Positions 8,571 to 17,686 of a stretch of 64,000 nucleotides of DNA are shown here, piece by piece. How positions within the stretch are numbered: position 1 is the stretch's first letter; each line of letters opens with the position of its first letter. The stretch is from CP2-2F sp034436355 (GTDB lineage: Bacteria > Chloroflexota > Anaerolineae > Aggregatilineales > UBA2796). The position numbers and the translations under genes are program-made. The DNA lies in NCBI GenBank assembly GCA_034436355.1, contig DAOTVQ010000035.1, positions 62,001-126,000 of the forward strand. Direction: 5' to 3'. Below the pieces are notes generated by a model. That model had not been told where the DNA came from, searched no databases, and worked only from the letters and a program-made list of their open reading frames with translations.

Positions 8571-9167
8571 ATGCAAAGCAACCTCGCAGTCTCGGAAGAT
8601 GACGCGCCGCGTCCAAGTCAGGCTTGGCGCAGCAGCGGCTCATTCTTTGTGATTCTGATGTTCGTCGGTGCGGCGCTCTTGTTCGCCTATAGCTTATGGT
8701 TTATCAGCACGCACTCGCCGGTTGAAGAGCGCTTTAATCAGCGCCGCCGCCCGTTGGAGGCTGATACTGCTGGCTACCTAATCCTGCGCGAACGCGCCGG
8801 CGATTACCTGCGCACCGCCCTTGATGTGGATACGCTAGATGCTGTTGAAGGTCGGCGGCACGGCATAGCAGAGTACACAGTGGAAGGCAAGCCCGTGCGC
8901 CTTGAGGTCGAATATATTCCCGACGGCACACCAACGCTTGATCAGGTCTTCAGCGGCTTTTTAGAGCGCGCCAATGGCACGGATACGGGCAGCACGCTCA
9001 AGCGCTTCCCAGAGGCACGCACACCCTACTATTTCGCTGTCTATTCCGGCTTCACTTACACTTATTATGAGTTCGGCTGGATTAACGGCAACTGGATTTT
9101 GCGCGCCTCCAGCCGCGAGGCAGGGCAAGAGACGCTCTTGAAGTTTGCCAATGGTTACGTTTACTAG
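8571..9167 (+). CDS. Single-pass membrane protein of unknown function
   Basis: A 198-residue protein with a polar N terminus, one hydrophobic segment (about residues 22-45, FFVILMFVGAALLFAYSLWF) and a roughly 150-residue extracytoplasmic domain, the topology of an anchored surface protein. I do not recognise the domain. GAGAGG stands 13 bases before the ATG at 8571; a GTG at 8547 is an alternative start. Its stop overlaps the stop of the convergent ABC permease gene by 4 bases. Confidence 0.65.
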   Translation: MQSNLAVSEDDAPRPSQAWRSSGSFFVILMFVGAALLFAYSLWFISTHSPVEERFNQRRRPLEADTAGYLILRERAGDYLRTALDVDTLDAVEGRRHGIAEYTVEGKPVRLEVEYIPDGTPTLDQVFSGFLERANGTDTGSTLKRFPEARTPYYFAVYSGFTYTYYEFGWINGNWILRASSREAGQETLLKFANGYVY

Positions 9168-9937
9168 TGCGCCAAACGCCTAGCAACGCCATTCACCGCT
9201 AACAATGTGAGCGTGAGCGCCACGCCCGGCGCGCACGCCACCCACGGCGCAGCCCGAAAAACAGCGCGTCCTTCTGCCAGCATGGCGCCCCATTCTGGCA
9301 GAGATGGATCGCCGCCGAACCCTAAAAAGTGCAGTGTAGCAGCGTTCAAGATTGCCCATGCCAGCGCCACCACACCTGCCGAAAGGCAGATCGGTGCAGC
9401 GTTGGGCAGCGCGTGCCGCCACAGCAAGCCCAAATTGCTTGCACCCACCGCACGTGCCGCCTCAATATACGGCTGTGTGCGGATCGTCCGTGCCGCAGCA
9501 CGCACCACGCGCAGATAAGCGGGTAAGCCGCTGAGCGCGGCAGCCAACGCAATTTGCAGGCTGCCGCTGCCTGCCAACGTCAGCAGGCTGAGCGCGATCA
9601 GCAGGCTTGGAATTGCCAAGAGTGCATCGGTCAAACTCACGATGAGTGCATCGAAGAGTCCGCCGAAAAAGCCCGCACTTAAGCCGATCACGCCGCCGAT
9701 CAGCACCGTGCAAGCAAAGGCAATGATGCCAATGCTGAGCGTGCGCGCACCGCCATGCAGCGTGCGGCTGAACACATCCCGCCCGATCAAATCTGTCCCA
9801 AAAAGATGCTGTGTGGAAGGCGCTGCCAACGCCGCACCGACCTCTGCCAGCGGATCGTAGGGCGCGATGAACGGCGCGCACACACTCAATAAAATCAGCA
9901 GCCCTAGCAGCCCACCAGAGCAATCTATCCGCCGCAC
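9164..9937 (-). CDS. Oligopeptide-type ABC transporter permease (DppC-like)
   Basis: A 257-residue inner-membrane permease of the DppC/OppC type. It has an N-terminal transmembrane helix followed by APFIAPYDPLAE and HLFGTDLIGRDVFSRTLHGGARTL, which is the usual OppC signature, and a C-terminal binding-protein-dependent transport domain with RAVGASNLGLLWRHALPNA as the coupling (EAA-like) loop. The GTG start at 9937 has GGAAGG 7 bases upstream and lies 3 bases after the stop of the DppB-like gene. It closes a three-gene operon of binding protein and two permeases that lacks the two ATPase genes such systems need. Confidence 0.9.
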   Translation of the reverse strand: MRRIDCSGGLLGLLILLSVCAPFIAPYDPLAEVGAALAAPSTQHLFGTDLIGRDVFSRTLHGGARTLSIGIIAFACTVLIGGVIGLSAGFFGGLFDALIVSLTDALLAIPSLLIALSLLTLAGSGSLQIALAAALSGLPAYLRVVRAAARTIRTQPYIEAARAVGASNLGLLWRHALPNAAPICLSAGVVALAWAILNAATLHFLGFGGDPSLPEWGAMLAEGRAVFRAAPWVACAPGVALTLTLLAVNGVARRLAH

Positions 9938-9940
9938 AGC

Positions 9941-10864
9941 TCAGCCTTCCCGCAGGCGCGCATCGTTCCACGCCGCCAGAACATCTGCCGCCACGCTGAG
10001 CAAGGCATAGGCAGAGGCACTCAGCAGCACCACACCTTGCACCACTGGATAATCGCGCCCATGGACGGCAGCCAGCACAAGCTGCCCGATCCCGCGCCGC
10101 GTGAAGAGCGCCTCCGTGATGACAGCACCGCCGATCAGAAAGCCGCCTTGCAGCCCAATCAGGCTGATCAGCGCGCCGCTGTTGGCACGCAACATGTGCC
10201 GCCAAACGATTAGGTGTGTAGGCAAGCCTTTAGCGCGTGCCACTTGAACGAACGCCGCCTGCTGCACCTGCCGCAAGGACGCCGCCGCCACTTGCCCAAG
10301 GCTGCCACTCAGCGCTATGCCCAGCACGCCACACGGCAAAAGCAAAGCCCGCAGATCAGTCCCGCTGCTGGCTGAAGGCAGCCACCCAAGCCACACCGCA
10401 AACACATAGATCGCCAATGTGCCAAGCCAATAGATCGGCGTGGCAAGCAGCAGCACGATCACACCTTCGCAGGCTCGGCGCACCACAGGCTGACCAAGCG
10501 CCGTGCCAACACCCAGCCCAATACCTAAAACAACACCCATGCACAGCGCACCAACTGCCAGCGCCAACGTTGCACCGAGCTGCTCACCTATCAAGGCTGC
10601 CACAGGGCGCCCATTCACCAGTGAAACGCCTAGATCGCCGCGCAAAATGCCATGCCACATAGCAAGATACTGCTCGGCAAGTGGTGCATCCAGCCCAAGC
10701 GCTGCCCGCCGCACTGCGATTTGGCTATCCGTTGCACCACTGAGCGTTAGTTGCAGCGTGATTGCATCGCCCGGCGCAAGGCGCAGCGCAAGGAAGGCAA
10801 GCGTCCCCGCCAGCCAGAGCGTGGTCAAAACGCCCACAGTGCGCCGCACCACAAAGCGCAGCAT
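9941..10864 (-). CDS. Oligopeptide-type ABC transporter permease (DppB-like)
   Basis: A 307-residue polytopic permease. The opening RFVVRRTVGVLTTLWLAGTLAFLALRLAPGD and the later coupling loop with VARAKGLPTHLIVWRHMLRAN are typical of DppB/OppB, which pairs with the DppC-like protein encoded just downstream to form the channel of a peptide, nickel or opine importer. About six transmembrane segments can be seen. It starts 5 bases after the stop of the binding-protein gene, so the three genes are almost certainly one operon. Confidence 0.9.
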   Translation of the reverse strand: MLRFVVRRTVGVLTTLWLAGTLAFLALRLAPGDAITLQLTLSGATDSQIAVRRAALGLDAPLAEQYLAMWHGILRGDLGVSLVNGRPVAALIGEQLGATLALAVGALCMGVVLGIGLGVGTALGQPVVRRACEGVIVLLLATPIYWLGTLAIYVFAVWLGWLPSASSGTDLRALLLPCGVLGIALSGSLGQVAAASLRQVQQAAFVQVARAKGLPTHLIVWRHMLRANSGALISLIGLQGGFLIGGAVITEALFTRRGIGQLVLAAVHGRDYPVVQGVVLLSASAYALLSVAADVLAAWNDARLREG

Positions 10865-10869
10865 GGCAG

Positions 10870-12507
10870 CTACTCATCCGCGTTAAAGGTGAGGTTTGCC
10901 AGCAGCGGAAACCACCCGTAGGCATCAAAGGTTAGCCCGCTAACGCGCTTGCTATGAGCATTCAAATTCACATAGTCACGGATGGGCAGCACGAGCGCCT
11001 GATCCATAATCCAGCCCTGTACGCCGGTGTAGAGGTTTTGGCGTTCAGCAAGATCATTGGTCTGTGCCGCCTGTATCAGCCATTGGTCAAGGTTAGTGTT
11101 GCTGACTCGCATGAAGTTGTTGCGTGCATCCGTCATGTAGAAGGTGTTGAGCAGGCTTGGGTCAGTGCCAAAGTCGTTGAAGGCGACCAAGTGATAATCG
11201 CCGCTTTGGACGGCAGCCAGCAGTCCCGCCAAATTCGGCACTTGGCGCAGTTCGGCATCAATGCCCTGATCGCGCCATTGGCTTTGCAAGCGCTGTGCCA
11301 CCTGCGGCGCATTGCCCCACGTCGGCACAATGACGATCAGGCGCAGCGGCGCGCCATTCAAGTCAAGGATGCGGTCACCATCATTATCCGTATAGCCTAG
11401 CTCACTTAGCGCTTGGCGTGCCACCGCACGGTTATAAGGATAAAACTGCCTGATTTGTGGTTCGTAGAAAGGCGAGGCTGCCGCCAACGGTCCGTAAGCG
11501 ACGGGTGAAAGCTGCTGAAAGACCGAGTCAATGATCGCGGTGCGGTCGGTGGCGGTAATGACGGCACGCCGCACGTCTAAGCGGTCAGTGGGTGCCTTGG
11601 CGGTGTTGAACAAGAATTGCAGCGGCATTCCGGGAATCGGCTGCGGAATGAGCGTCATGTCGTCGCGGCGGTTGAGTGCGAGGGCATCCAGCGGCGCCAG
11701 TTCGCCCATGATGTGTGCAGCACCGCTTTCAAGGGCAGGCGCACGGGTGGCGGGATCGGTGAAGAAGCGGAACTCAATTTCCTCTACAGGCGAAGGATTA
11801 TCGGGCAGGTAAAAGGATGGCGCCCAGCGGTAATCAGGGTTGCGGTGCAGCAGGATGTAATCGCCGGGGATGAACTCGACCATCTGATAAGGACCTGTGC
11901 CAACCTGATGCAGTTGGTAAAGATCGTTGCTGTATTCTTGAAGTGCTTTCGGGCTGGCAATCCCTAAATACACTTGCGCCAACGAATCGAGCAGCGGCGC
12001 GTAAGGCGCTTTGAGCGCAAGCTGGATGGTGTAAGTATCCGTCACGATGTAGCGCTCGAATGTGCCGAGCAAAAAGACTGCCTTCTGTGAGCGCGTCTCA
12101 GGGTTGGTGATGCGGTCAAGGTTGGCGGCAACGGCATAGGCATCAAACGGCTCACCATCGTGAAAGCGCACATCGCGCCGCAGATAGAAGGTGTAGAGCA
12201 AGCCATCAGGCGAAATTTCCCAACGCTCGGCAAGCCCTGCCACAAAGTCTTTGGTAGTTGGATCGCGGTAGACCAACGTATCATACACAGAGCGCAGCGG
12301 AATGCCTAGCTCTGACGAGGCGTTAATATGTGGATCAAAGCCGCTGGGCAGCAGCGTTAAGCCATAGACGATTCGTGAGGCAGCAGGCTGTGCGGCAGCC
12401 GGCTCACGGGTGATCAGCGCAGAGAGGATTGCACCACCCACACAAATTAGCATTACAATAGAAGAACACGAAAGAAACGCGAAAGCGCGTAGAGAATTTC
12501 GTAGCAT
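10870..12507 (-). CDS. Extracellular substrate-binding protein, family 5 (Opp/Dpp)
   Basis: A 545-residue exported binding protein of ABC family 5. It has a hydrophobic N-terminal signal or anchor and then the ordered family features: LPSGFDPHINASSELGIPLRSVYDTLVYRD, GLAERWEISPDGLLYTFYLRRDVRFHDGEPF and VGTGPYQMVEFIPGDYILLHRNPDY. It would capture peptides or similar solutes for the permeases encoded downstream. I prefer ATG 12507 with AGGTG upstream over a GTG at 12519. No lipobox cysteine is evident, so it may be held by an uncleaved anchor. A TATACT box on this strand at 12547-12552 could be its -10 element. Confidence 0.9.
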   Translation of the reverse strand: MLRNSLRAFAFLSCSSIVMLICVGGAILSALITREPAAAQPAASRIVYGLTLLPSGFDPHINASSELGIPLRSVYDTLVYRDPTTKDFVAGLAERWEISPDGLLYTFYLRRDVRFHDGEPFDAYAVAANLDRITNPETRSQKAVFLLGTFERYIVTDTYTIQLALKAPYAPLLDSLAQVYLGIASPKALQEYSNDLYQLHQVGTGPYQMVEFIPGDYILLHRNPDYRWAPSFYLPDNPSPVEEIEFRFFTDPATRAPALESGAAHIMGELAPLDALALNRRDDMTLIPQPIPGMPLQFLFNTAKAPTDRLDVRRAVITATDRTAIIDSVFQQLSPVAYGPLAAASPFYEPQIRQFYPYNRAVARQALSELGYTDNDGDRILDLNGAPLRLIVIVPTWGNAPQVAQRLQSQWRDQGIDAELRQVPNLAGLLAAVQSGDYHLVAFNDFGTDPSLLNTFYMTDARNNFMRVSNTNLDQWLIQAAQTNDLAERQNLYTGVQGWIMDQALVLPIRDYVNLNAHSKRVSGLTFDAYGWFPLLANLTFNADE

Positions 12508-12593
12508 GGTTAGGCACACCTATTTTCAAGAATGAGCTGAACCCATAGTATACCGTAAACCCGCTTGCCTTCCCTGCTGATGAGGTGTGAGAA

Positions 12594-14324
12594 ATGCTCA
12601 AAGGCTTGCCGATTTGGCTGCGCCCACCAACTTTCCCCAGTGTTGAGACCACACGCCGCGCACGGTTGCTCTATGTGCTGATCCTCACTTGCCTGATCAG
12701 TGGTGCAGCCGTTGCTACTACCTATGTGTTCATCCTGCCGAGCAATCCGCTGTTGTTTCGCAATTTTCTGATCGCCTTGGTGGCTGCGCTGGGCTTAGCA
12801 GGGTTGCTGATCTGGCTGCGAAAGGGACATATACAAGGCGTCAGCTACATTTTCATAGGCTTCGTGTGGCTGATTGTTGCCTTTTCGGCGCTGGTGACGG
12901 GCGGTAACGGCACAATGGGCAGCTTTGGGCTTACGATCATCGTGATGCTATGCGGTTTTGTGCTGGGCAAACGCGCCGGTGTGCTGCTGGCAGGGATCAG
13001 CATCCTTTATGGGGGCATTCTCTTGGGCTTGGATCATGCAGGCTTGCTGAGCCGCTTTCCTTTTACGCCGTTAAATTACTGGCTCACCAACAGCATTTAT
13101 TATGCGATTGCGGCAGTGCTGGTCTGGCTGTTCATCGGCAGCCTTGAAACTGCCAACCACAAGTTACAGCGCTATGCAGAGGAACTAGAGCAGCGCGTTG
13201 CGGCGCGCACCGCTGAACTTGCCCAAAGCGAAGCGCGCTACCGCGCCATTTTAGAGACGCAGAGCGAGATGATCTGCCGTTACCTGCCGAATACCACACT
13301 CACCTTTGTCAATAATGCTTACTGCCGCCATTTCGGTAAAACGTCTGAGGAACTGATCGGGCGCAGCTTTCTAGAACTAATTCCTACCGACCAGCGCGAC
13401 TCAACACGCGCCTATGTGCAAGCACTGGTAGAACACCGTCAAGAGATAAACCATCAGAATCAGGCAATTGACGCCGAGAGCGAACTGCGCTGGCAGGCTT
13501 GGCGCAACATTCCGATCTGCGATGCGCATGGGCATGTGGTTGAAATTCAAGCAGTGGGCATTGATATTACAGAGCGCCACCTTGCTGAACAGGAAATACG
13601 GGCAGTGACCCATCAGTTGCAGGAGACGAATCAGGAGCTTGAGGCGTTCACCTATTCCGTCTCGCACGATTTGCGTGCACCGCTGCGTGCCATGGATGGC
13701 TTTGCCAAGGTGTTGACGGAAAATTACGCTTCCGAACTGCCCGAACAAGCACAACATTATTTGCGGCGTATTCAAGGGAATGCCACACGCATGGGGACGC
13801 TGATTGATGATCTGCTGCGCCTTTCGCGTTTGGGCAGGCAGCCCTTACGCTTGGTAGAGGTTTCACCAACACAGCTTGCACATAAGGTCATTGAGGATCT
13901 GCGAGTGGCGCAGCCTGAGTTACAAGCCCATTTTGAAGTGGCAGACATGCCACATTGCCTAGCAGATCGGGCATTGTTAGAGCAAGTTTACGTGAATTTA
14001 GTTAATAATGCTATAAAATATTCACGCAAAGCACAATCACCACACATTCGCATCAATGCTATAACTGTAGCAGGCGAAACAGTCTACTGTGTTGCCGACA
14101 ATGGTGTTGGCTTTGACGCTGCCTATGCCGATAAGCTGTTTGTGGTGTTCCAGCGCCTGCACGATCAACGCGAATATGAGGGAAATGGCGTAGGCTTGGC
14201 AATTGTCAAGCGCATCATCACGCGGCACGGCGGGCGTATCTGGGCGCACAGCGCACCAAATCAGGGCGCCACATTCTATTTTACGCTAGGAGACAACACA
14301 CCTCATGCCCTACCGAACCGTTGA
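12594..14324 (+). CDS. Membrane PAS sensor histidine kinase
   Basis: A 576-residue sensor kinase. About six transmembrane segments lie between residues 24 and 183. A short coiled coil (residues 185-212), a PAS domain (about 213-330, ending with VGIDITERHLAEQ), a HisKA domain with phospho-acceptor H358 in YSVSHDLRAPLRAMDG, and an ATPase domain with NLVNNAIKYS, DNGVGF and GNGVGLAIV follow. The H-box form is that of phytochrome-like and other PAS kinases that partner small Rcp1-type regulators, and such a gene overlaps its 3' end by 20 bases. GAGGTG precedes the ATG. The ligand of the membrane part is unknown. Confidence 0.9.
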   Translation: MLKGLPIWLRPPTFPSVETTRRARLLYVLILTCLISGAAVATTYVFILPSNPLLFRNFLIALVAALGLAGLLIWLRKGHIQGVSYIFIGFVWLIVAFSALVTGGNGTMGSFGLTIIVMLCGFVLGKRAGVLLAGISILYGGILLGLDHAGLLSRFPFTPLNYWLTNSIYYAIAAVLVWLFIGSLETANHKLQRYAEELEQRVAARTAELAQSEARYRAILETQSEMICRYLPNTTLTFVNNAYCRHFGKTSEELIGRSFLELIPTDQRDSTRAYVQALVEHRQEINHQNQAIDAESELRWQAWRNIPICDAHGHVVEIQAVGIDITERHLAEQEIRAVTHQLQETNQELEAFTYSVSHDLRAPLRAMDGFAKVLTENYASELPEQAQHYLRRIQGNATRMGTLIDDLLRLSRLGRQPLRLVEVSPTQLAHKVIEDLRVAQPELQAHFEVADMPHCLADRALLEQVYVNLVNNAIKYSRKAQSPHIRINAITVAGETVYCVADNGVGFDAAYADKLFVVFQRLHDQREYEGNGVGLAIVKRIITRHGGRIWAHSAPNQGATFYFTLGDNTPHALPNR

Positions 14325-14745
14325 AATTCTGCTGGTTGAGGATAATCCCGATGACGAGGAATTGACCGTCCTCACCCTTACCGAAGCGCGCCTTGCCAAC
14401 CAAATTTTCGTAGTGCGCGATGGTGCCGAGGCGCTCGACTTTCTGTTTGCCACAGGGCAGTATGCGGATCGCAATATTACCAACCATCCGCGTTTAGTGT
14501 TGTTAGACCTGAAGCTGCCCAAACTAGATGGTCTGCAAGTGCTGGAGCGCCTAAAAGCCGATCCGCGCACGCGCAGTATCCCGATTGTAGCGCTGACCTC
14601 CTCGCGGGAGGAGCCGGATATTCAACGTTGCTATGCGTTGGGTGTCAACAGCTACATTGTGAAGCCCGTAGATTTTGAGCAGTTTCGGGAAGCAGTTCGA
14701 CAGTTGGGCATGTATTGGCTGCTCCTGAACGAACCACCCATCTAA
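14305..14745 (+). CDS. Rcp1-like single-domain response regulator
   Basis: A 146-residue stand-alone receiver. It has the acidic cluster in LLVEDNPDDEEL, the phospho-acceptor Asp in RLVLLDLKLPKLDGLQVLE, TSS at the switch position and the conserved Lys in IVKPVDFEQF. The EDNPDDEEL opening and the long loop before the acceptor are typical of the Rcp1/CheY-like group that serves phytochrome-type kinases. The gene begins inside the 3' end of the upstream kinase gene, in another frame, with GGAGA upstream. It probably relays phosphate from that kinase and perhaps to the next gene product. Confidence 0.9.
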   Translation: MPYRTVEILLVEDNPDDEELTVLTLTEARLANQIFVVRDGAEALDFLFATGQYADRNITNHPRLVLLDLKLPKLDGLQVLERLKADPRTRSIPIVALTSSREEPDIQRCYALGVNSYIVKPVDFEQFREAVRQLGMYWLLLNEPPI

Positions 14746-14771
14746 AATTGTGTTTGCTAGTGGGATGTTTT

Positions 14772-15434
14772 ATGCCAACACCACTCCGCGTGCTGATCGT
14801 TGATGACTTTGCTGACGACGCCGAATTGATCACGCACACGCTCCGCCAAGCGGGCTACACTGTTCAATGGCAAATCGCAGCAAGTAAGGCAGACTATCTT
14901 GCCAAACTCTCGCCAGTGTTTGATGTCATTATCGCGGATTATGATTTGCCCAATTATGACGCCTTGCAAGCACTGACTGATTTGCAAGCGCGTGGGATGG
15001 ATATTCCCTTCATCGTTGTAACGGGCAGTGTGAGCGAAGAATTGGTGGTGGAGTGCTTGCGGCGTGGCGCGTATGACTATCTGTTAAAGGATCGCCTCTC
15101 GCGGCTTGGGCAGGCTGTTGATCACGCTATTCAGTCGCGCCAGATGCGGCTGGAAAAAGCACGCGCCGAATGGGAACGCGATATGCTGGCGCGCCAAATG
15201 CAAGCCATCGTCGAAAATGTGATGGATGGCATCCTGATTGCGACTGAAGATGGAATCATCAAGCGTGTTAACCCGGCGCTTTTGAAGCTGTTCGGCTATA
15301 CGCAAGAAGAATTGATTGGGCGCTCTGTGGAACTCTTGATGAACAAGGTAGACGCCGCCCACCATGATAGTTATATGCAGCGCTATATGCAAAGCAGCGT
15401 GCCGCACATCATCGGTAAATCGCGGGGGAGGTGA
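14772..15434 (+). CDS. Response regulator/PAS part of a frameshifted hybrid kinase
   Basis: The 220-residue product has a receiver (acidic pair D11-D12, acceptor D56 in IIADYDLPNYD, Lys in YLLKDRLSR) and a linker helix. It then has the first two thirds of a PAS domain (IVENVMDGILIATEDGIIKRVNPALLKLFGY) and ends abruptly at GKSRGR. The natural continuation of the PAS domain (VIAKRADGTHF) lies in another frame immediately after a run of five G at 15424-15428. The pair therefore looks like one receiver-PAS-HisKA-ATPase gene (14772-16306) interrupted by loss of one G or gain of two, or by a sequencing error. Confidence 0.8.
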   Translation: MPTPLRVLIVDDFADDAELITHTLRQAGYTVQWQIAASKADYLAKLSPVFDVIIADYDLPNYDALQALTDLQARGMDIPFIVVTGSVSEELVVECLRRGAYDYLLKDRLSRLGQAVDHAIQSRQMRLEKARAEWERDMLARQMQAIVENVMDGILIATEDGIIKRVNPALLKLFGYTQEELIGRSVELLMNKVDAAHHDSYMQRYMQSSVPHIIGKSRGR

Positions 15435-16306
15435 TTGCCAAACGCGCCGATGGCACACACTTCATGATTGATCTGGCTATCAGCGAGATTTTTTTAGACG
15501 GGCAGCGCTTTTTCCTCGCCACGATGCATGATATAACAGAACGCAAACAGATGGAAGAGGCACGCTTGACGGCGGAAATTTTGCAGGTGGAACTGGAAAA
15601 AGAGAAAGACCTGCGCCAATTGCGCTCGCGCCTAATCTCCATGATCACTCACGACTTACGCAATCCACTCGCCTCGATGCGCCTTGCCGCCGACATGCTG
15701 ACAGACTATTTCGAGAAAATGTCGCCAGAGCAGCGAACTGCTCGGCTAAATGCCATCAAGCAAGGGATCGCACGCCTAAATGCCATTGTGGATGATGTGT
15801 TAACGTTGGGCGAGGCGGAGGCGGGTAAACTGCGCTGCCAGCCACAACTGGGCGATTTTGCCGCACACTGCCACACCATTTTCTGTGATTTCGTTAGCTC
15901 ACTGGGCAGCGAACACACTCTAGCTTACGAAGGCACGCAGCGCGATTTGGCGCTGCCCTTTGACGCTAAGTTGATGGAACAAGCGCTGCTGAATCTGCTT
16001 GGCAACGCCGTAAAATATTCACCCAAAGGTAGCCCGATTGTGGTCAGCCTTGCTGCGGATACCGATCATGCTGTCCTGCAAGTCCGTGATAGTGGGATTG
16101 GCATTCCGCCCGAAGACCAAAAGCGCTTGTTTGAGGCATTTCACCGTGCGGGGAACGTGGGCGGCGTGCGCGGCACGGGCTTAGGGTTAGCAATCACCAA
16201 GCTGATTATCGAACTGCACAACGGCAGCATCAGCTTTGAGAGCGCGCTTGGCAAAGGCACAACCTTTTACGTGCGGCTGCCGTACGCTGCTGATGGGTCA
16301 GCCTGA
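15431..16306 (+). CDS. Histidine kinase part of the frameshifted hybrid gene
   Basis: The 291-residue frame begins with the end of a PAS domain (AKRADGTHF and MHDITERKQMEEA). A coiled linker, a HisKA domain with H74 in SMITHDLRNPLASMR and an ATPase domain with NLLGNAVKYS, DSGIGIPPEDQ and GTGLGLAI follow. A GTG at 15431 overlaps the TGA of the preceding frame (GTGA), so separate coupled translation is possible, but it would leave the PAS domain cut in two. The more likely reading is one gene with a frameshift. The cluster of membrane kinase, Rcp1-like regulator and this hybrid suggests a multistep phosphorelay. Confidence 0.8.
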   Translation: MIAKRADGTHFMIDLAISEIFLDGQRFFLATMHDITERKQMEEARLTAEILQVELEKEKDLRQLRSRLISMITHDLRNPLASMRLAADMLTDYFEKMSPEQRTARLNAIKQGIARLNAIVDDVLTLGEAEAGKLRCQPQLGDFAAHCHTIFCDFVSSLGSEHTLAYEGTQRDLALPFDAKLMEQALLNLLGNAVKYSPKGSPIVVSLAADTDHAVLQVRDSGIGIPPEDQKRLFEAFHRAGNVGGVRGTGLGLAITKLIIELHNGSISFESALGKGTTFYVRLPYAADGSA

Positions 16307-16349
16307 GCGCCGTCAGCGCCGAGCATTCGGACATGAACCCAATGTACAG

Positions 16350-16381
16350 GGTCACGGATCGGGCTTGCCCAACCCGTGACC
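16350..16381. terminator. Hairpin between convergent genes
   Basis: GGTCACGG at 16350-16357 pairs with CCGTGACC at 16374-16381. GGGC and GCCC inside the loop can extend the structure. It sits between the stop of the kinase fragment and the convergent oxidoreductase gene; no T run is visible. Confidence 0.4.
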
Positions 16382-16390
16382 TGCCAAACG

Positions 16391-17482
16391 CTAGGCAAGC
16401 AGGCGCTCTGTGCTGCTCAGCGAAAGCGCGGCGGGGCGCTCGCAGCGGCTGCTGAGCGTGACGTAACTGCCGCTGCTGTATGCCTGCTCAAACGCCAGCA
16501 TGATCTCCAGCACATGGTAGGCAAGCTGCCCACTGGCGCGGTGCGGGCGCCCTTCCAAAATCCCGTGTGCCATATCCGCCACACCTATGCCACGCGCCCA
16601 TGCCGACGGATAGGGAATCGGAAGCACCTCCCAGTTGTGCTTATCAGGCACATACAGGCGTGTTTCGGTTGGGTTGAAGCCGTTGGGATCAGGGATGGTG
16701 AGCGTGCCTAAGGCGCCATAGACCTCCATGATCGGCAGCTTGTGTCCCCACACATCAAAGCTCGTGATGAGTGTAGCGCTCACGCCGCTTTCAAACTCAA
16801 GCACACCCGTGTAATGGGTGGGAACGCTGACAGGAATGCTATGCCCGTCGCCGGCGGTGCGCGTTGGGAACGAGGTGCGCGCCACACCGCTGACGCGTGC
16901 CACCGCACCAAACAAATTCACAAGGCACGTCACATAGTACGGTCCCATATCCAGCATCGGACCGCCACCATGCGCATAGAAAAAGTCAGGGTTGGGGTGC
17001 CAACTTTCAGGACCGTGTTGGGCGTGAAAGGCAACGGCTGCCACCGGCACACCGATCAAGCCGTCATCTAGTGCCTTGCGCGCTGTTTGGTGCTGCCCAA
17101 ACAGGAAGGTATCCGGCGCGCAGCCCACGCGCAGCCCTTTGGACTCGGCAAGGTCTAGCAGAGCTTTGGCATCGCTCAGGGCAATTGCTAAGGGTTTTTC
17201 CGAGTAAACGTGCTTGCCCTTGTGCAGTGCCTGCAAGCTGACCTCAGCATGAACGGCGGGGACGGTCAGGTTCACGACGACGTCAATGCTTGGATCATCG
17301 AGCAAGTCTGCCACGCTGCAAGCGGCAATGCCGTTTTCCGCCGCCACTTGCTGCGCCCGTTCCATCACCAGATCAGCGCACGCCACAAGGTTAAGCACAT
17401 CAAAGGCACGGCAGCCCTTGATGTAGGCAGGGCTGATGTTGCCCACACCAATCAGCCCAACGTTAAACTTCTTTTCAGGCAT
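16391..17482 (-). CDS. Gfo/Idh/MocA family oxidoreductase
   Basis: A 363-residue NAD(P)-dependent dehydrogenase of the glucose-fructose oxidoreductase/inositol dehydrogenase family. The N-terminal Rossmann motif is GLIGVGNISPAYIKG. The conserved EKPLA with its catalytic-site Lys (YSEKPLAIAL) and a C-terminal alpha/beta domain with GGGPMLDMGPYY are visible. It probably oxidises or epimerises a sugar or inositol, but the substrate cannot be told. I chose ATG 17482; an upstream in-frame start at 17530 would add 16 basic residues. A candidate promoter lies at 17538-17567. No sugar transporter or other catabolic gene is adjacent. Confidence 0.88.
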   Translation of the reverse strand: MPEKKFNVGLIGVGNISPAYIKGCRAFDVLNLVACADLVMERAQQVAAENGIAACSVADLLDDPSIDVVVNLTVPAVHAEVSLQALHKGKHVYSEKPLAIALSDAKALLDLAESKGLRVGCAPDTFLFGQHQTARKALDDGLIGVPVAAVAFHAQHGPESWHPNPDFFYAHGGGPMLDMGPYYVTCLVNLFGAVARVSGVARTSFPTRTAGDGHSIPVSVPTHYTGVLEFESGVSATLITSFDVWGHKLPIMEVYGALGTLTIPDPNGFNPTETRLYVPDKHNWEVLPIPYPSAWARGIGVADMAHGILEGRPHRASGQLAYHVLEIMLAFEQAYSSGSYVTLSSRCERPAALSLSSTERLLA

Positions 17483-17537
17483 TCTAACCCGCTTTCTGTG
17501 GTACTTTAAGAATTGCGATAGCTGCGGCAACGCCTGA

Positions 17538-17567
17538 ATTATAGTCCTACGTGGCGCAAGTGGGCAA
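17538..17567 (-). promoter_or_regulatory. Candidate promoter for the Gfo/Idh/MocA gene
   Basis: Read on the - strand, TTGCCC (17562-17567) and a perfect TATAAT (17538-17543) are 18 bases apart and end 56 bases before the chosen start codon. Confidence 0.5.
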
Positions 17568-17686
17568 GCTGGGCATCACTTGCCAACCTTGCGGGTGCCA
17601 TCCGCGTAGGGAAACGCCCCAGCGCGCCCGCACACGCAGCATCAGGGCAAAGCCGAAGGGTAGCTGGCAAGCGGCGATCATGCGGC

